Positions 17,358 to 26,033 of a DNA stretch of 64,000 bases are shown one piece after another. Every line of letters begins with the position of its first letter. The first letter of the stretch is position 1. The translations under genes and the position numbers were made by a program. The notes beneath the pieces are model-generated. The model made no database searches and was not told the origin of the DNA. It worked only from the letters and a program-made list of their open reading frames with translations. The stretch is taken from positions 1 to 64,000 of the forward strand of contig NZ_BOQL01000021.1 of NCBI RefSeq assembly GCF_018332655.1, read 5' to 3'. This DNA is from Actinoplanes auranticolor (lineage in GTDB: Bacteria; Actinomycetota; Actinomycetes; Mycobacteriales; Micromonosporaceae).

Positions 17358-18296
17358 ATGAATCATCGGGTCGCGGTGCTCGTGCTGGACGGCGCCAAGC
17401 CGCTCGACGTCGGCATCCCCGCGCAGGTGTTCGCCAACCGCCCGACGATGCCGTACCAGGTGTACGTGTGCGGGGCCGCGCCCGGTCCGGTAGCCGGCGG
17501 CGACGGGCTGTCGTACCACGTGGCCGAGGGGATCGAGGCGTTCGCACACGCGGACACGATCTTCATCCCCGGCTACCGGCAGCCCGCCACCACCGAACCG
17601 CCGGACGCGGTGATCGCCGCGCTGCAGGCCGCCCACCGGCGCGGCACCCGGCTCGCGGCCATCTCGACCGGCGCGTTCGCGCTGGCCGCGACCGGTCTGC
17701 TGGACGGCAAGCGAGCCACCACCCACTGGCACTACACGAGGGCCCTCGCGAAGAAGTACCCACAGGTACGCGTCGACGAGAACGTGCTGTTCGTGGACGA
17801 GGGCGACGTGCTCACCTCGGCCGGTGCGGCTTCCGGCATCGACCTGTGCCTGCACCTGGTGCGCCGCGACCACGGCGTCGGGCTCTCCAACATCGTGGCG
17901 CGCCGGCTCGTCGCGGCGCCGTACCGCAGCGGTGGCCAGGCCCAGTACGTGCCCCGCAGCGTTCCGGAGCCGCTCGGCGACGTCTTCGCCGGCACCCGCG
18001 AGTGGGCCCTGGCCCGGCTGGACGAGCCGCTCACGCTGGAAGCGCTGGCCCGCAACGCCCGGGTCTCGGCCCGCACCTTCTCCCGGCGGTTCGTCCAGGA
18101 CACCGGGTACACGCCGATGCAGTGGGTGCTGCGGGCCCGCGTCGACCTCGCCCGCGAGCTGCTCGAGGTCACCGCCCTGGGCGTGGAGCAGATCGCCGCC
18201 CGGGTGGGCCTGGGTACGGCCGCCAACCTGCGCCTGCACTTCCAGCGCATCCTCGGCACCTCACCGACCGAGTACCGCAACACGTTCTCGTCCTGA
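17358..18296 (+). CDS. GlxA-type transcriptional regulator (DJ-1/PfpI + AraC HTH)
   Basis: 312 residues. Residues 1-170 are a DJ-1/PfpI domain (VAVLVLDGAKPLDVGIPAQVF; LAAISTGAFALAATGLLDG with Thr-Gly where active glutaminases have Cys, so non-catalytic). Residues about 210-312 carry two AraC-type helix-turn-helices (TLEALARNARVSARTFSRRF; LGVEQIAARVGLGTAANLRLHF). Starts 7 bases after the TetR stop, so may be co-transcribed with it. The GlxA family senses small metabolites; the target here is unknown. Confidence 0.85.
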   Translation: MNHRVAVLVLDGAKPLDVGIPAQVFANRPTMPYQVYVCGAAPGPVAGGDGLSYHVAEGIEAFAHADTIFIPGYRQPATTEPPDAVIAALQAAHRRGTRLAAISTGAFALAATGLLDGKRATTHWHYTRALAKKYPQVRVDENVLFVDEGDVLTSAGAASGIDLCLHLVRRDHGVGLSNIVARRLVAAPYRSGGQAQYVPRSVPEPLGDVFAGTREWALARLDEPLTLEALARNARVSARTFSRRFVQDTGYTPMQWVLRARVDLARELLEVTALGVEQIAARVGLGTAANLRLHFQRILGTSPTEYRNTFSS

Positions 18297-18311
18297 TCTT
18301 GCTGGCGAGAT

Positions 18312-18355
18312 CCTTGCGCACGGTGGCTCTCCAGCCACTGTCGCGGCGCGCAAGG
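18312..18355. terminator. Nested inverted repeat between GlxA-type gene and gap
   Basis: An outer repeat CCTTGCGC (18312-18319) / GCGCAAGG (18348-18355) encloses an inner GTGGCT (18323-18328) / AGCCAC (18333-18338). It can act as a terminator for the upstream gene, or as a leader structure, since it ends only 18 bases ahead of the gap start. Confidence 0.45.
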
Positions 18356-18373
18356 GTCGCCCACGATGAAGCC

Positions 18374-19372
18374 ATGACTCGCATCGCCGTCAATGGCTTC
18401 GGACGCATCGGACGCAACACCCTGCGGGCCCTGCTGCAGCGCGACAGCAAGCTCGAGGTGGTGGCGATCAACGACCTCGCCGCCCCGGAGACCCTCGCCC
18501 ACCTGCTCCGGTACGACAGCGCGCTGGGGCGCCTGGGCCGCCCGGTCGAGATCGACGGGGCCGACCTGGTGGTCGACGGCCACCGCATCCGGGTGTACGC
18601 CGAACGCGACCCGGCCGCCCTGCCCTGGGCCGGGCTCGACGTCGACATCGTGCTGGAGGCCACCGGCCGCTTCACCGCCGCCAAGGCCGCCCGGGCCCAC
18701 CTCGACGCCGGCGCGCGGCGGGTGCTGGTGAGTGCGCCCTCCGACGGCGCCGACGTCACGCTGGCCTTCGGCGTCAACACCGGCACGTACGACCCGGACC
18801 GGCATCTGATCGTCTCCAACGCCTCCTGCACGACCAACGCACTGGCGCCGCTGGCGTCGGTACTGGACGACCTGGCCGTCATCGAGCACGGCTTCATGAC
18901 GACCGTGCACGCGTACACCCAGGAGCAGAACCTCCACGACGGCCCGCACCGCGACCTGCGCCGGGCCCGCGCGGCCGCGGTGAACATCGCGCCCACGACC
19001 ACCGGTGCGGCCAAGGCGATCGGCAAGGTGCTGCCGCGGCTCGACGGCAAGCTCACCGGCGACTCGATCCGCGTGCCGGTGCCGGTGGGCTCGCTGGTGG
19101 AGCTCAACACCACCGTCGAGCGGGAGGTGAGCCGGGCCGAGGTGCTGGCGGCGTACCGGGCCGCGGCCGGCGGCGCGCTGCACGGCATCCTCGAGTACAG
19201 CGACGACCCGCTGGTCTCCAGCGACATCACCGGCAACCCGGCCTCGGCCGTCTTCGACGCCGCCCTGACCCGCGTCGACGGCCGGCACATCAAGGTGGTC
19301 GCCTGGTACGACAACGAGTGGGGTTTCGCCCACCGCGTCATCGACACCCTGGAGCTGATGGCCTCCGCCTGA
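18374..19372 (+). CDS. gap: Glyceraldehyde-3-phosphate dehydrogenase, class I
   Basis: 332 residues, standard length. It oxidises glyceraldehyde-3-P to 1,3-bisphosphoglycerate with NAD(P) in glycolysis. The N-terminal nucleotide site is VNGFGRIGRNTLRALL with INDL at the end of the second strand, typical of NAD use. The catalytic Cys152 is in SNASCTTNALAP, and WYDNEWGFAHR is near the C-terminus. It stands alone, not beside pgk/tpi, so it may be a second copy with a special role rather than the main glycolytic enzyme. Confidence 0.93.
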   Translation: MTRIAVNGFGRIGRNTLRALLQRDSKLEVVAINDLAAPETLAHLLRYDSALGRLGRPVEIDGADLVVDGHRIRVYAERDPAALPWAGLDVDIVLEATGRFTAAKAARAHLDAGARRVLVSAPSDGADVTLAFGVNTGTYDPDRHLIVSNASCTTNALAPLASVLDDLAVIEHGFMTTVHAYTQEQNLHDGPHRDLRRARAAAVNIAPTTTGAAKAIGKVLPRLDGKLTGDSIRVPVPVGSLVELNTTVEREVSRAEVLAAYRAAAGGALHGILEYSDDPLVSSDITGNPASAVFDAALTRVDGRHIKVVAWYDNEWGFAHRVIDTLELMASA

Positions 19373-19391
19373 GGTCCGGTAGGTTCTCCTG

Positions 19392-20267
19392 ATGTCCCGC
19401 ACGACGCACCGCACCCGGCGGCACGACCTCGGTGACTTCCTGCGGCGGCGCCGCGAGTCGCTCACACCGGCGGCGGCCGGGCTGCCCGGGGGCGGGCGGC
19501 GGCGGACGCCGGGACTGCGCCGCGACGAGGTGGCGGTGCTCGCGAACATGTCGGCCGTCTACTACGAGCGCCTGGAACAGGGCCGGGGCCCGCAGCCGTC
19601 GGCGACCATGCTGAGCAGCCTGGCCCGGGCGTTGCAGCTCAATGACGACGAACGCGGGCACCTGTACCGGCTGGCCGGTCAGGCCGCGCCGCCGGCACCC
19701 GAGCCCGCCGGATACGTCGACCCCTCCCTGCTCGCCGTTCTGCAAGCGGCGGCCGCCACCGCGCCGGGATTCATCTCCGACGAGCTCGGCACGGTCGTGG
19801 CCCAGAATTCGTTGAACATCGCGCTGTTCGGGGAGTTCGCGGGCCGGCCCGGATGGCAGGCCAACCTGATCTGGCTCTGGTTCACCTCCGCCGAGTGGCG
19901 GCGCACCCTCGAACCGGAGAGCCAGCACGAGCAGACCGGCCGGGCGTACGTGGCCGACCTGCGCGCGATCACCGGCGGCCGGGACCACGATCCGCGGGCG
20001 GCGGCGCTGGTGGCGGACCTGCGCGCGGCCAGCGCCGACTTCGCGGGCCTGTGGGACCGGCACGAGGTGTCCGTGCTGCACTGCGCCACCAAACGGGTCG
20101 AGCACCGCGAGGCCGGCCGGCTCGACCTCGACTGCTCGGTGACGCTGAGCCCGCTGTCCCGGCAGCGGATGCTGTTGCTGCACCCGGTGCCGGGCACGGG
20201 GACCGACGAGCGGCTGGCGCGGCTCGCGGCCACCCTGAGCGGCCCGGTCGCTGCCCTCAGGCGGTGA
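19392..20267 (+). CDS. XRE-family regulator with MmyB-like ligand-binding domain
   Basis: 291 residues. N-terminal HTH: DLGDFLRRRRESLTPAAAGL, then RRTPGLRRDEVAVLANMSAVYYERLEQGRG, which is the highly conserved signature of this actinobacterial family. The C-terminal half (about 110-280) is the PAS-like MmyB ligand domain (NSLNIALFGEF; LWDRHEV; LDCSVTLSPL). Members often control an adjacent oxidoreductase or hydrolase gene; here the stop overlaps by 11 bases the convergent stop of an esterase gene. Its target is not evident. Confidence 0.87.
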   Translation: MSRTTHRTRRHDLGDFLRRRRESLTPAAAGLPGGGRRRTPGLRRDEVAVLANMSAVYYERLEQGRGPQPSATMLSSLARALQLNDDERGHLYRLAGQAAPPAPEPAGYVDPSLLAVLQAAAATAPGFISDELGTVVAQNSLNIALFGEFAGRPGWQANLIWLWFTSAEWRRTLEPESQHEQTGRAYVADLRAITGGRDHDPRAAALVADLRAASADFAGLWDRHEVSVLHCATKRVEHREAGRLDLDCSVTLSPLSRQRMLLLHPVPGTGTDERLARLAATLSGPVAALRR

Positions 20268-21123
20268 CCGGCTCGGATCGGCGGGCCCGGTAGGCCGCGC
20301 TGATCACCCCGGCGAGGGCCTCCGGCGCGGACAGGAACGGCGAGTGCGAGGTCGCCAGCTCGACGACTGCGGTGGGGTGGGCCGACACCGCGTCGATGTC
20401 CGCGACGAACCGGCGTTGCAGCGCGGGCGGCACGGCCCGGTCCTCGGTGCAGACGACGTAGGTGTGCGGTACCGACCCGTACCGCTGGCGGGTGACGGTG
20501 AGCGGCTCACCCGGGATGCCGGCCGGGCCGTCCGGGCCCAGCAGCCCGATGGCCGCGCGGGCGACGTGCTCGTCGACGTCGTGGTAGAAGGTCTGGCGGA
20601 CGGACGCGTGCCGCGACACCTCGCCGGGATCGAGTCGCAGCGCCCCGACGGCGGCCGGGTCCGCGGTCAGCAGCCGGCTGACCAGCTCGCCGTCGTTCTC
20701 CGCACCGGCGAGATAGTCCACCGCGGACCGTCCGTCGACCGGGGCGAACGCGGTCACGTAGATCAGCTCGGCGAAGAGCTCCGGGGCCTGCTCGGCCGCC
20801 GCGGTGGCGACGACACCGCCCATGCTGTGCGCGACGACCACACAGGGCCTGCCCCCGCCGGCCTGCCGGATCTGGGCGACGAGGGTCGCAGCGGCCGAGG
20901 AGGCGGTCACGGCGGCCGACGGCGCGGGCTCGGTGGCGAAGCCGGCCGGATCGAACGGCCGCGACCAGCGGGCCGCCGGCGAGCGCCCGGCCAGGCCGTG
21001 CCCGTCGAGATCAACAGCAACGGAGGGTACGCCGTGCGCGGCCAGCGGTCCGGTCAGCCGGCTCCAGCACCAGCTGCCGTGCCACAACCCGTGCACCAGG
21101 ACGATCGGGGTGAATGCGGTCAT
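20257..21123 (-). CDS. Alpha/beta hydrolase (esterase / hydroxynitrile-lyase-like)
   Basis: 288 residues. Opening strand IVLVHGLWHGSWCWSRL has the HGxxHGxW oxyanion signature of plant-type esterases and MenH-like enzymes. The nucleophile elbow is VVAHSMGGVVA, and the catalytic His lies in LATSHSPFLSAPEALA. Cytosolic, no signal. The ATG at 21123 is preceded by no clear ribosome binding site. Convergent with, and overlapping by 11 bases, the XRE regulator. Confidence 0.83.
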   Translation of the reverse strand: MTAFTPIVLVHGLWHGSWCWSRLTGPLAAHGVPSVAVDLDGHGLAGRSPAARWSRPFDPAGFATEPAPSAAVTASSAAATLVAQIRQAGGGRPCVVVAHSMGGVVATAAAEQAPELFAELIYVTAFAPVDGRSAVDYLAGAENDGELVSRLLTADPAAVGALRLDPGEVSRHASVRQTFYHDVDEHVARAAIGLLGPDGPAGIPGEPLTVTRQRYGSVPHTYVVCTEDRAVPPALQRRFVADIDAVSAHPTAVVELATSHSPFLSAPEALAGVISAAYRARRSEPVTA

Positions 21124-21252
21124 GATCAGCACGGTAGGACGCGGCCCGCCGGCGAGCCACGCACCATCGGTACGAGGCTTGCGGCGCCGTCCTACACTCC
21201 CTCCTTTGTGGACCACTTCAGGTGGTTTCACGGGGGACGAAGAGGAGTCCAG

Positions 21253-22134
21253 ATGAATCGCACCATCAGCCGTACGCTCGTGGCGGCCCTGCTCGGCACG
21301 ACCACGGCGCTGACCGGCATGAGCGCGGCCGCGGCCGCACCGGCCGGCCGGCCCGCGCCGATGGCCATCACCGCCACCGACCTCGTCTACGGCCAGCCGA
21401 GCCTCTCCGGTCAGCGGACCGGCACCCACACGGTCACCATCACCAACCTGACGAACCGCACCATCCCGTCGCCGCTGCTCACCCTGCCCAACTCGAGCCT
21501 GCTGGCGATCGACCACAGCACCCTGGACGGGTGCCCGCGGGCCCAGTCCAGCGCGACCTCGCTCCGCTGCTGGTCCACTCCGCTGGCAGCGGGGGAGACC
21601 CGCGAGTTCGCGTTCGGCTGGATCACCAGCGACCGGGGCCCCGGCGCCACGGTCGGCGTCCAGGTCGAGGTGGCCCGCGAGAGCGGCGGCGCGCCGGTTC
21701 CGCGGACCGCCGCCCGGACCACCTGGCAGGTGTCGTTCGCGCCGCTCACCGGCACGTTCGACATCGCGGCCTCCGAGCTGCGGCTGGCCGAGGAGGCCGA
21801 CGGCGTGTGGCGCGGCACGGTGGGCGTCACGGTGACCAACATCAGTGCCGAGCCGGTGCCGTACCCGGTGGTCCGGTTCTTCACTCCGAGCGAGGAGACC
21901 CAGGCCTGGACCGACTGCGTGTCGGTGCTGGCCGGACCGGAGGTCCCGGCCTGCCTGCTCGCCCCGCTGGCCGCGGGGGAGACCCGCGAGCTGTCGCTGG
22001 TCTGGGCCTCGCCGTGGGGACAGCCGGGCGTCGACCCGACCGTCCGCATCGACGCGGCCCCGGACGCGACCGGCACCGCCGTCATCGAGGGCACCGGCGC
22101 GGGCGCCCCGGTCCGCGTCGTCCTGGCCGGCTAG
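21253..22134 (+). CDS. Secreted protein of two tandem Cys-paired domains, unknown function
   Basis: 293 residues with a signal peptide (VAALLGTTTALTGMSAAAAA). The mature protein is two copies of one ~125-residue beta-rich domain. Each copy has strands of the form TVTITNLTN / GVTVTNISA, then D-x-C, about 12 residues, C, and the shared block PLAAGETRE followed by a Trp. The two Cys per copy probably form a disulfide. It resembles an Ig/DUF11-like surface module but I do not recognise a family. Strong ribosome binding site (AGGAG) before ATG 21253. It stands alone. Confidence 0.7.
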   Translation: MNRTISRTLVAALLGTTTALTGMSAAAAAPAGRPAPMAITATDLVYGQPSLSGQRTGTHTVTITNLTNRTIPSPLLTLPNSSLLAIDHSTLDGCPRAQSSATSLRCWSTPLAAGETREFAFGWITSDRGPGATVGVQVEVARESGGAPVPRTAARTTWQVSFAPLTGTFDIAASELRLAEEADGVWRGTVGVTVTNISAEPVPYPVVRFFTPSEETQAWTDCVSVLAGPEVPACLLAPLAAGETRELSLVWASPWGQPGVDPTVRIDAAPDATGTAVIEGTGAGAPVRVVLAG

Positions 22135-22329
22135 GGCCGGTCTGTCGAATACGGCGACGCCGAGGCGAGGTTGAGGTTTCGGGTCGCACGTGGGCCGGGC
22201 GGGCGAATACGGAGTGGTACTCGGCCGCCCGGACCGCGCCGCGAGGCGGATCGTAGGCCCGGCGCAGACCTCATGATCGGCGGGCGGGCCCGAGCGGCTC
22301 GCCCGGTCTGTTCCTGGCACAGCCTCAGG

Positions 22330-22364
22330 CGTCCGCCGGGCTGCCTTGGGCAACCCGGCGGACG
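22330..22364. terminator. 11-bp stem-loop in the gap between convergent genes
   Basis: CGTCCGCCGGG (22330-22340) pairs perfectly with CCCGGCGGACG (22354-22364). It lies in a 298-base stretch (22135-22432) where I see no gene, between the duplicated-domain protein and the convergent peptidase remnant, and can terminate either. Confidence 0.5.
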
Positions 22365-22432
22365 ACATGCGGGAGATCGCGCGGGTCATCTCGACCGTCC
22401 GTAGCCGACCGTCGAGGCACCCGGATGCTGTC

Positions 22433-23002
22433 TCAGGACCTCGCAGGCACCCGCGGGGGTGCGGCGCAGCGGGCCCCCTTCTCCGGCAGCTCGAGGTCGA
22501 CCAGATACCGGTCGACCGCCGCCGTCGTGCAGGGCGTCGTCCGGTACGCCCCGTGGCCCCAGCCCTCGTAGGTGACCAGCCGGCCGTGCCGGCCCAGCTG
22601 GGCCGCGACGTTGCTCGCCCACTCGTAGCCGGTGCGCGGGTCGTGCAGCGCGTTGAGCAGCAGCAGCGGGATCGGGGTGTGGATCCGGGGAGTGTGGATC
22701 GGATTGCGGACCGGCGTCGGCCAGCCTAGGCACGTGCCCACGGCGAGCAGGCCCGCGCCGTAGCGTACGTCGGGTGCCACGGCCGCGGCCGTTCTCACCA
22801 GCTCGGCGTAGTCGGTGTAGTCGCGCAGCGGCACCGGCCAGTCGTTGCAGAACACGGCGGTGCTGATCGGCGGGATGGCGGCCGGGACCCGGGTGCCCTC
22901 GGACAGCGACAGCACCGCCGCGGCGAAGCCGGGCCAGTCCGGGCGGGCCAGGGCGCCGATCGGGATCGCGGCGATGCCTCGTCCGGTGGTGCTGCGGGTC
23001 AT
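22433..23002 (-). pseudogene. Truncated tripeptidyl aminopeptidase (TAP-like) C-terminal part
   Basis: Only the last ~190 residues of an S33-family secreted peptidase remain. The C-terminal TAP domain (Abhydrolase_4) is clear: IPLLLLNALHDPRTGYEWA with the acid residue, VTYEGWGHGAYR with the catalytic His, and Cys pairs (FCNDW; TTPCTTAAV). The N-terminal part with signal peptide and nucleophile Ser is missing: upstream the frame runs into non-coding sequence. A ribosome binding site (GAAGGGAAA) and ATG at 23002 exist by chance or as an acquired start. Full members have about 450-530 residues. Confidence 0.7.
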
Positions 23003-23136
23003 GGGGTTTCCCTTCGCTGGATCACCCCAGCATCGATCGGCGTCGACGCGAGCCGATATCGGGAAACACCCTGAGATGGCCCTGACCGCCCACCCTGAGG
23101 CCCGCCCGCCGGGGCGGGCCGGTGGGCCGGCCGTCC

Positions 23137-23598
23137 TCAGTCGAGGCAGAACTCGTTGCCCTCGGGGTCGGTCATCACGATGAAGCCGGAACTCATCGGC
23201 GGCTCGGGCTCGGAGCGGCTCACCCGCCGGGCCCCGAGCGCGACGAGCCGGTCGCACTCGGCCTCCAGCGCGGCCATCCGCTCCTCGCCCTCCAGACCCG
23301 GGGCCGCGCGGACGTCGAGATGGACGCGGTTCTTGGCCACCTTGTCCTCCGGCACCTGCTGGAAGAACAACCGCGGCCCCCGGCCCTGCGGGTCCTCGAT
23401 GGCCGAGCGCGTGTTGCGCTCCTCCTTCGGTACGCCGACCCGCTCGAGGAAGTCCTGCCAGGCAGCCAGCGGGTCGGCGTCCTCGGGCAGCTCGACGCCG
23501 GGCGGGCCGGGGTGGACGTAGCCCAGGGCGTCACGCCAGAAGGTGGACAGCGCCGCCGGGTCGTGGGCGTCGAAGGTCACCTGGATCTCGCGGCTCAT
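23137..23598 (-). CDS. VOC (glyoxalase/bleomycin-resistance-like) family protein
   Basis: 153 residues with paired beta-alpha-beta-beta-beta modules: QVTFDAHDPAALSTFWRDAL, RLFFQQVPEDK, KNRVHLDVRAAPG (metal-ligand position), and FIVMTDPEGNEFCLD at the end. The family includes glyoxalases, dioxygenases and drug-binding proteins; the substrate is unknown. Its ATG overlaps the stop of the DinB-like gene (ATGA), so the two are translationally coupled and both are likely controlled by the divergent WYL regulator. Confidence 0.87.
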   Translation of the reverse strand: MSREIQVTFDAHDPAALSTFWRDALGYVHPGPPGVELPEDADPLAAWQDFLERVGVPKEERNTRSAIEDPQGRGPRLFFQQVPEDKVAKNRVHLDVRAAPGLEGEERMAALEAECDRLVALGARRVSRSEPEPPMSSGFIVMTDPEGNEFCLD

Positions 23599-24167
23599 CG
23601 GGTTGCTCCGTTCGTGTGCAGGTAGAGGTCGCGCAGCAGGCAGACCTCGGACAGATGGTGGATCAGCTCGCGGTGGATGTGCAGCACCAGGTCGGCCATG
23701 CTCGCGTCCGGGTACGGCTCCTTCGCGCCGACGGCCGTCCGCAGCCCGGCCTGGCCGAGGTCGCGGACGCCGGCCAGCCAGACGCCGAGCTGGGCCTCGA
23801 GCTGACCGAGCGCGGTACGTGCGTCGCCGGCGTACTCCCACGACTCGTACGACGCGGGCGGTGCACCGAAGTGCGCCGCGTTGCGGGCGGCGAGCACGCC
23901 GACGATGACGTGCCCGAGCCGCCAGGCGATCGTGGTGAACGCGGCCGGGACCGGCTCCGGGAACGCGTAGTCGATGGTGAAGTCCCCGGCACCGACCTGG
24001 ACGGGCGCCGTGGAGCTGCCGCGTGGCCGTACGCTCCAGGCGTCCGGCACCGGCGACCAGAGGTATTCCTCGTCGGTGAGCCCGTCGAGCCGGGCACGGA
24101 GCTGCCGCTCCCAGTGGAACTCCCACTGCTCGCGCAGCGTGGTGTTCCAGTCCGTGTCTGCTTCCAT
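23595..24167 (-). CDS. DinB-like (DfsB family) four-helix metalloprotein
   Basis: 190 residues of the DinB_2/DfsB superfamily: WNTTLREQWEFHWERQLR, LTDEEYLWSPVPDAWSVR, then WRLGHVIVGVLAARNAAHFG with a metal-ligand His, and ADLVLHIHRELIHHLSEVCLL with the last His pair. In actinobacteria these are often thiol (mycothiol)-dependent transferases or detoxification enzymes. ATG 24167 was chosen because AAGGTGG lies 8 bases ahead. It is co-transcribed with the VOC protein and divergent from a WYL regulator. Confidence 0.85.
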   Translation of the reverse strand: MEADTDWNTTLREQWEFHWERQLRARLDGLTDEEYLWSPVPDAWSVRPRGSSTAPVQVGAGDFTIDYAFPEPVPAAFTTIAWRLGHVIVGVLAARNAAHFGAPPASYESWEYAGDARTALGQLEAQLGVWLAGVRDLGQAGLRTAVGAKEPYPDASMADLVLHIHRELIHHLSEVCLLRDLYLHTNGATR

Positions 24168-24189
24168 GCCGCCCACCTTGCCACCTATG

Positions 24190-24208
24190 GCGGACAGTAT
24201 CGGTCCGC
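24190..24208. promoter_or_regulatory. Operator of the divergent WYL/DinB-like promoter
   Basis: GCGGAC (24190-24195) and GTCCGC (24203-24208) flank GTATC, extended by near-symmetric TAT/ATA bases. It sits in the middle of the 62-base gap between the two divergent genes. YafY/WYL regulators commonly bind such (T)ATGGCGGACA-type palindromes; assignment to this regulator is by position. Confidence 0.65.
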
Positions 24209-24229
24209 TATCTCTGACAGGGTGGGTGG

Positions 24230-25216
24230 ATGGACGCGACGGACGGCGGCGAGCGGGGCACCACCGAGCGGGTGCTCACCCTGCTCGGACTGCTGCAGCA
24301 GCGCCAGGTCTGGACCGGTCCGGAGCTGGCCGGGCGGCTCGGGGTCACGCCACGCACGGTGCGCCGCGATGTCGAGCGGCTGCGCACGCTCGGCTATCCG
24401 GTGCACGCCAGCCAGGGCGTCGGCGGCGGCTACCAGCTCGGTCCCGGACAGCACCTGCCGCCGCTGCTGTTCGACGACGAGGAGGCGATCGCCACCGCGG
24501 TCTCGCTGCTGGCGGGGGCGGGCGGCGCGGTGGCGGGGGCCGGCGATGCCGCGCTGCGGGCGCTGACCAAGCTGGACCAGGTGCTGCCCCTGCGGCTGCG
24601 GCACGATGTCCGCGCGCTCGCCGGCTCGGTGGAGTCCTTCGGCGACGGCGGCCGTACCCCGGTCGACCCGGAGGTCCTCATGACGCTGGCCCGGGCGTGC
24701 CGCGACCAGGTCGAGGCCGGTTTCGGCTATCCGTCGGGCAGCGAGGTACGCCCGCGCCGGGTCGAGCCGTACCGGCTGGTCGCCTCCGACCGCCGCTGGT
24801 ACCTGTTCGCCTACGACCTCGACCGCGACGACTGGCGCAGCTTCCGCGTCGACCGGATGATCGAGGTGGCCGCCCGGACCTGGCACTTCCGCCCGCGCCC
24901 GGCCCCTGACGCGGCGACGCATGTGCAGGAGGGCGTGGCCAGCCGGGTCTACCGGCACCAGGCCCGATTCCTGGTGCACGCGCCGGCCGACACCGTCCGC
25001 GCGCAGGTGCCGGCGTCCGCGGCCGTCGTCCGGCCGCGCGGGAGCCACAGCTGCGAGGTGCTCAGCGGGGCCGGCAGTCTCGACTTCGTGCTCATGCACG
25101 TGGTCCTCCTGGGACACGATTTCGAGGTGCTCGATCCCCCGGAACTGGCCGGACGCTGCCGCGCCCTGGCCCGGCGCCTGCTGGCAGCCGGCACAGCCGC
25201 GGCGGCGGACGGATAG
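24230..25216 (+). CDS. WYL-domain transcriptional regulator (YafY/PafC type)
   Basis: 328 residues. N-terminal HTH_11: TERVLTLLGLLQQRQVWTG, LAGRLGVTPRTVRRDVERLR. Middle WYL domain around 150-220: RRVEPYRLVASDRRWYLFAY, with the arginines that bind ligands such as ssDNA or nucleotides in relatives. C-terminal WCX domain follows (about 240-320). Divergent from the DinB-like/VOC operon, which it probably represses or activates through the palindrome between them. Confidence 0.88.
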   Translation: MDATDGGERGTTERVLTLLGLLQQRQVWTGPELAGRLGVTPRTVRRDVERLRTLGYPVHASQGVGGGYQLGPGQHLPPLLFDDEEAIATAVSLLAGAGGAVAGAGDAALRALTKLDQVLPLRLRHDVRALAGSVESFGDGGRTPVDPEVLMTLARACRDQVEAGFGYPSGSEVRPRRVEPYRLVASDRRWYLFAYDLDRDDWRSFRVDRMIEVAARTWHFRPRPAPDAATHVQEGVASRVYRHQARFLVHAPADTVRAQVPASAAVVRPRGSHSCEVLSGAGSLDFVLMHVVLLGHDFEVLDPPELAGRCRALARRLLAAGTAAAADG

Positions 25217-25228
25217 CCGCCGCAGCGG

Positions 25229-25933
25229 TCAGCGCCGCTCGACCACGTCGCGCTGCCCCAGCTCCGTGCGGAGCCGTTCCATCTTCCGGTCGAGGTTGCC
25301 GGCCACCGTCGCGGCCTCCTGGAGCTCCTCCATCAGGCCGGCCGGGATGTCACCGTGGTATTTGTAATTGATCTTGTGCTCGAGGCCGGCCCAGAAGTCC
25401 ATCGCCGCGGTACGGATCTGCACCTCGACCGGGACCAGCTCGACCCGGTCGGAGAGGAAGACCGGTATCTCGAGGATCAGGTGCAGGCTCTGGTAGCCGT
25501 TCGGTTTGGGATCGCGGATGTAGTCCCGGGTCCGGATCACCTTCACGTCCTGCTGACGGGTGAGCATGTCGGCGACGCGGTAGACGTCGGAGATGAAACT
25601 GCACGTGATCCGGACACCGGCGATGTCGAGCAGGTGCCGGCGGATGCTCTCCGGCTGCAGCCCGTACCCCTTGCGCAGCACCTTCTCCGCGATGCTGGCG
25701 GGCGACTTGAGCCGCGACTTGACGTGCTCGATCGGGTTGACGTCGTGGGTGAAGGTGAACTCCTCACGCAGGATCCCGACCTTCGTGAGCACCTCGTCGA
25801 GACCGAACTTGTAGGTCATCATGAAGGCGCTGAGGTCACCCACCGCGGTGCCCAGCTCGGCCCCCCGCTCGAAGGGATTCGCGCGCAGTTCACGCCGTAC
25901 CGGTCGCGGGATGAGCTGGTCTGCCTCGATCAT
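25229..25933 (-). CDS. Small alarmone synthetase, RelA/SpoT nucleotidyltransferase domain (RelQ type)
   Basis: 234 residues, single synthetase domain without hydrolase or regulatory domains. It would transfer pyrophosphate from ATP to GDP/GTP to make (p)ppGpp-type alarmones. Motifs: VKSRLKSPASIAEKVLRKG, DIAGVRITCSF, RDYIRDPKPNGYQSLHLIL (GTP/ATP site), VEVQIRTAAMDFWAGLEHKI and a helical C-terminal tail that in RelQ mediates tetramer formation. Stands alone as a monocistronic gene. Likely cytosolic stress-response enzyme. Confidence 0.9.
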   Translation of the reverse strand: MIEADQLIPRPVRRELRANPFERGAELGTAVGDLSAFMMTYKFGLDEVLTKVGILREEFTFTHDVNPIEHVKSRLKSPASIAEKVLRKGYGLQPESIRRHLLDIAGVRITCSFISDVYRVADMLTRQQDVKVIRTRDYIRDPKPNGYQSLHLILEIPVFLSDRVELVPVEVQIRTAAMDFWAGLEHKINYKYHGDIPAGLMEELQEAATVAGNLDRKMERLRTELGQRDVVERR

Positions 25934-26033
25934 GCTTCATGGTTGCCCGGTGCCGCGTCCCGGCACATCCACCAGCCGCAGGCTTTCCGGCCGGCCGCCG
26001 TACACCAGTCGTGGTATCCGGCGGCCGATCCGG

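Noticed and set aside
22346..22432. Possible fragment GNPADDMREIARVI on the plus strand
   Set aside because: Too short to assign to any family; no start or stop context.
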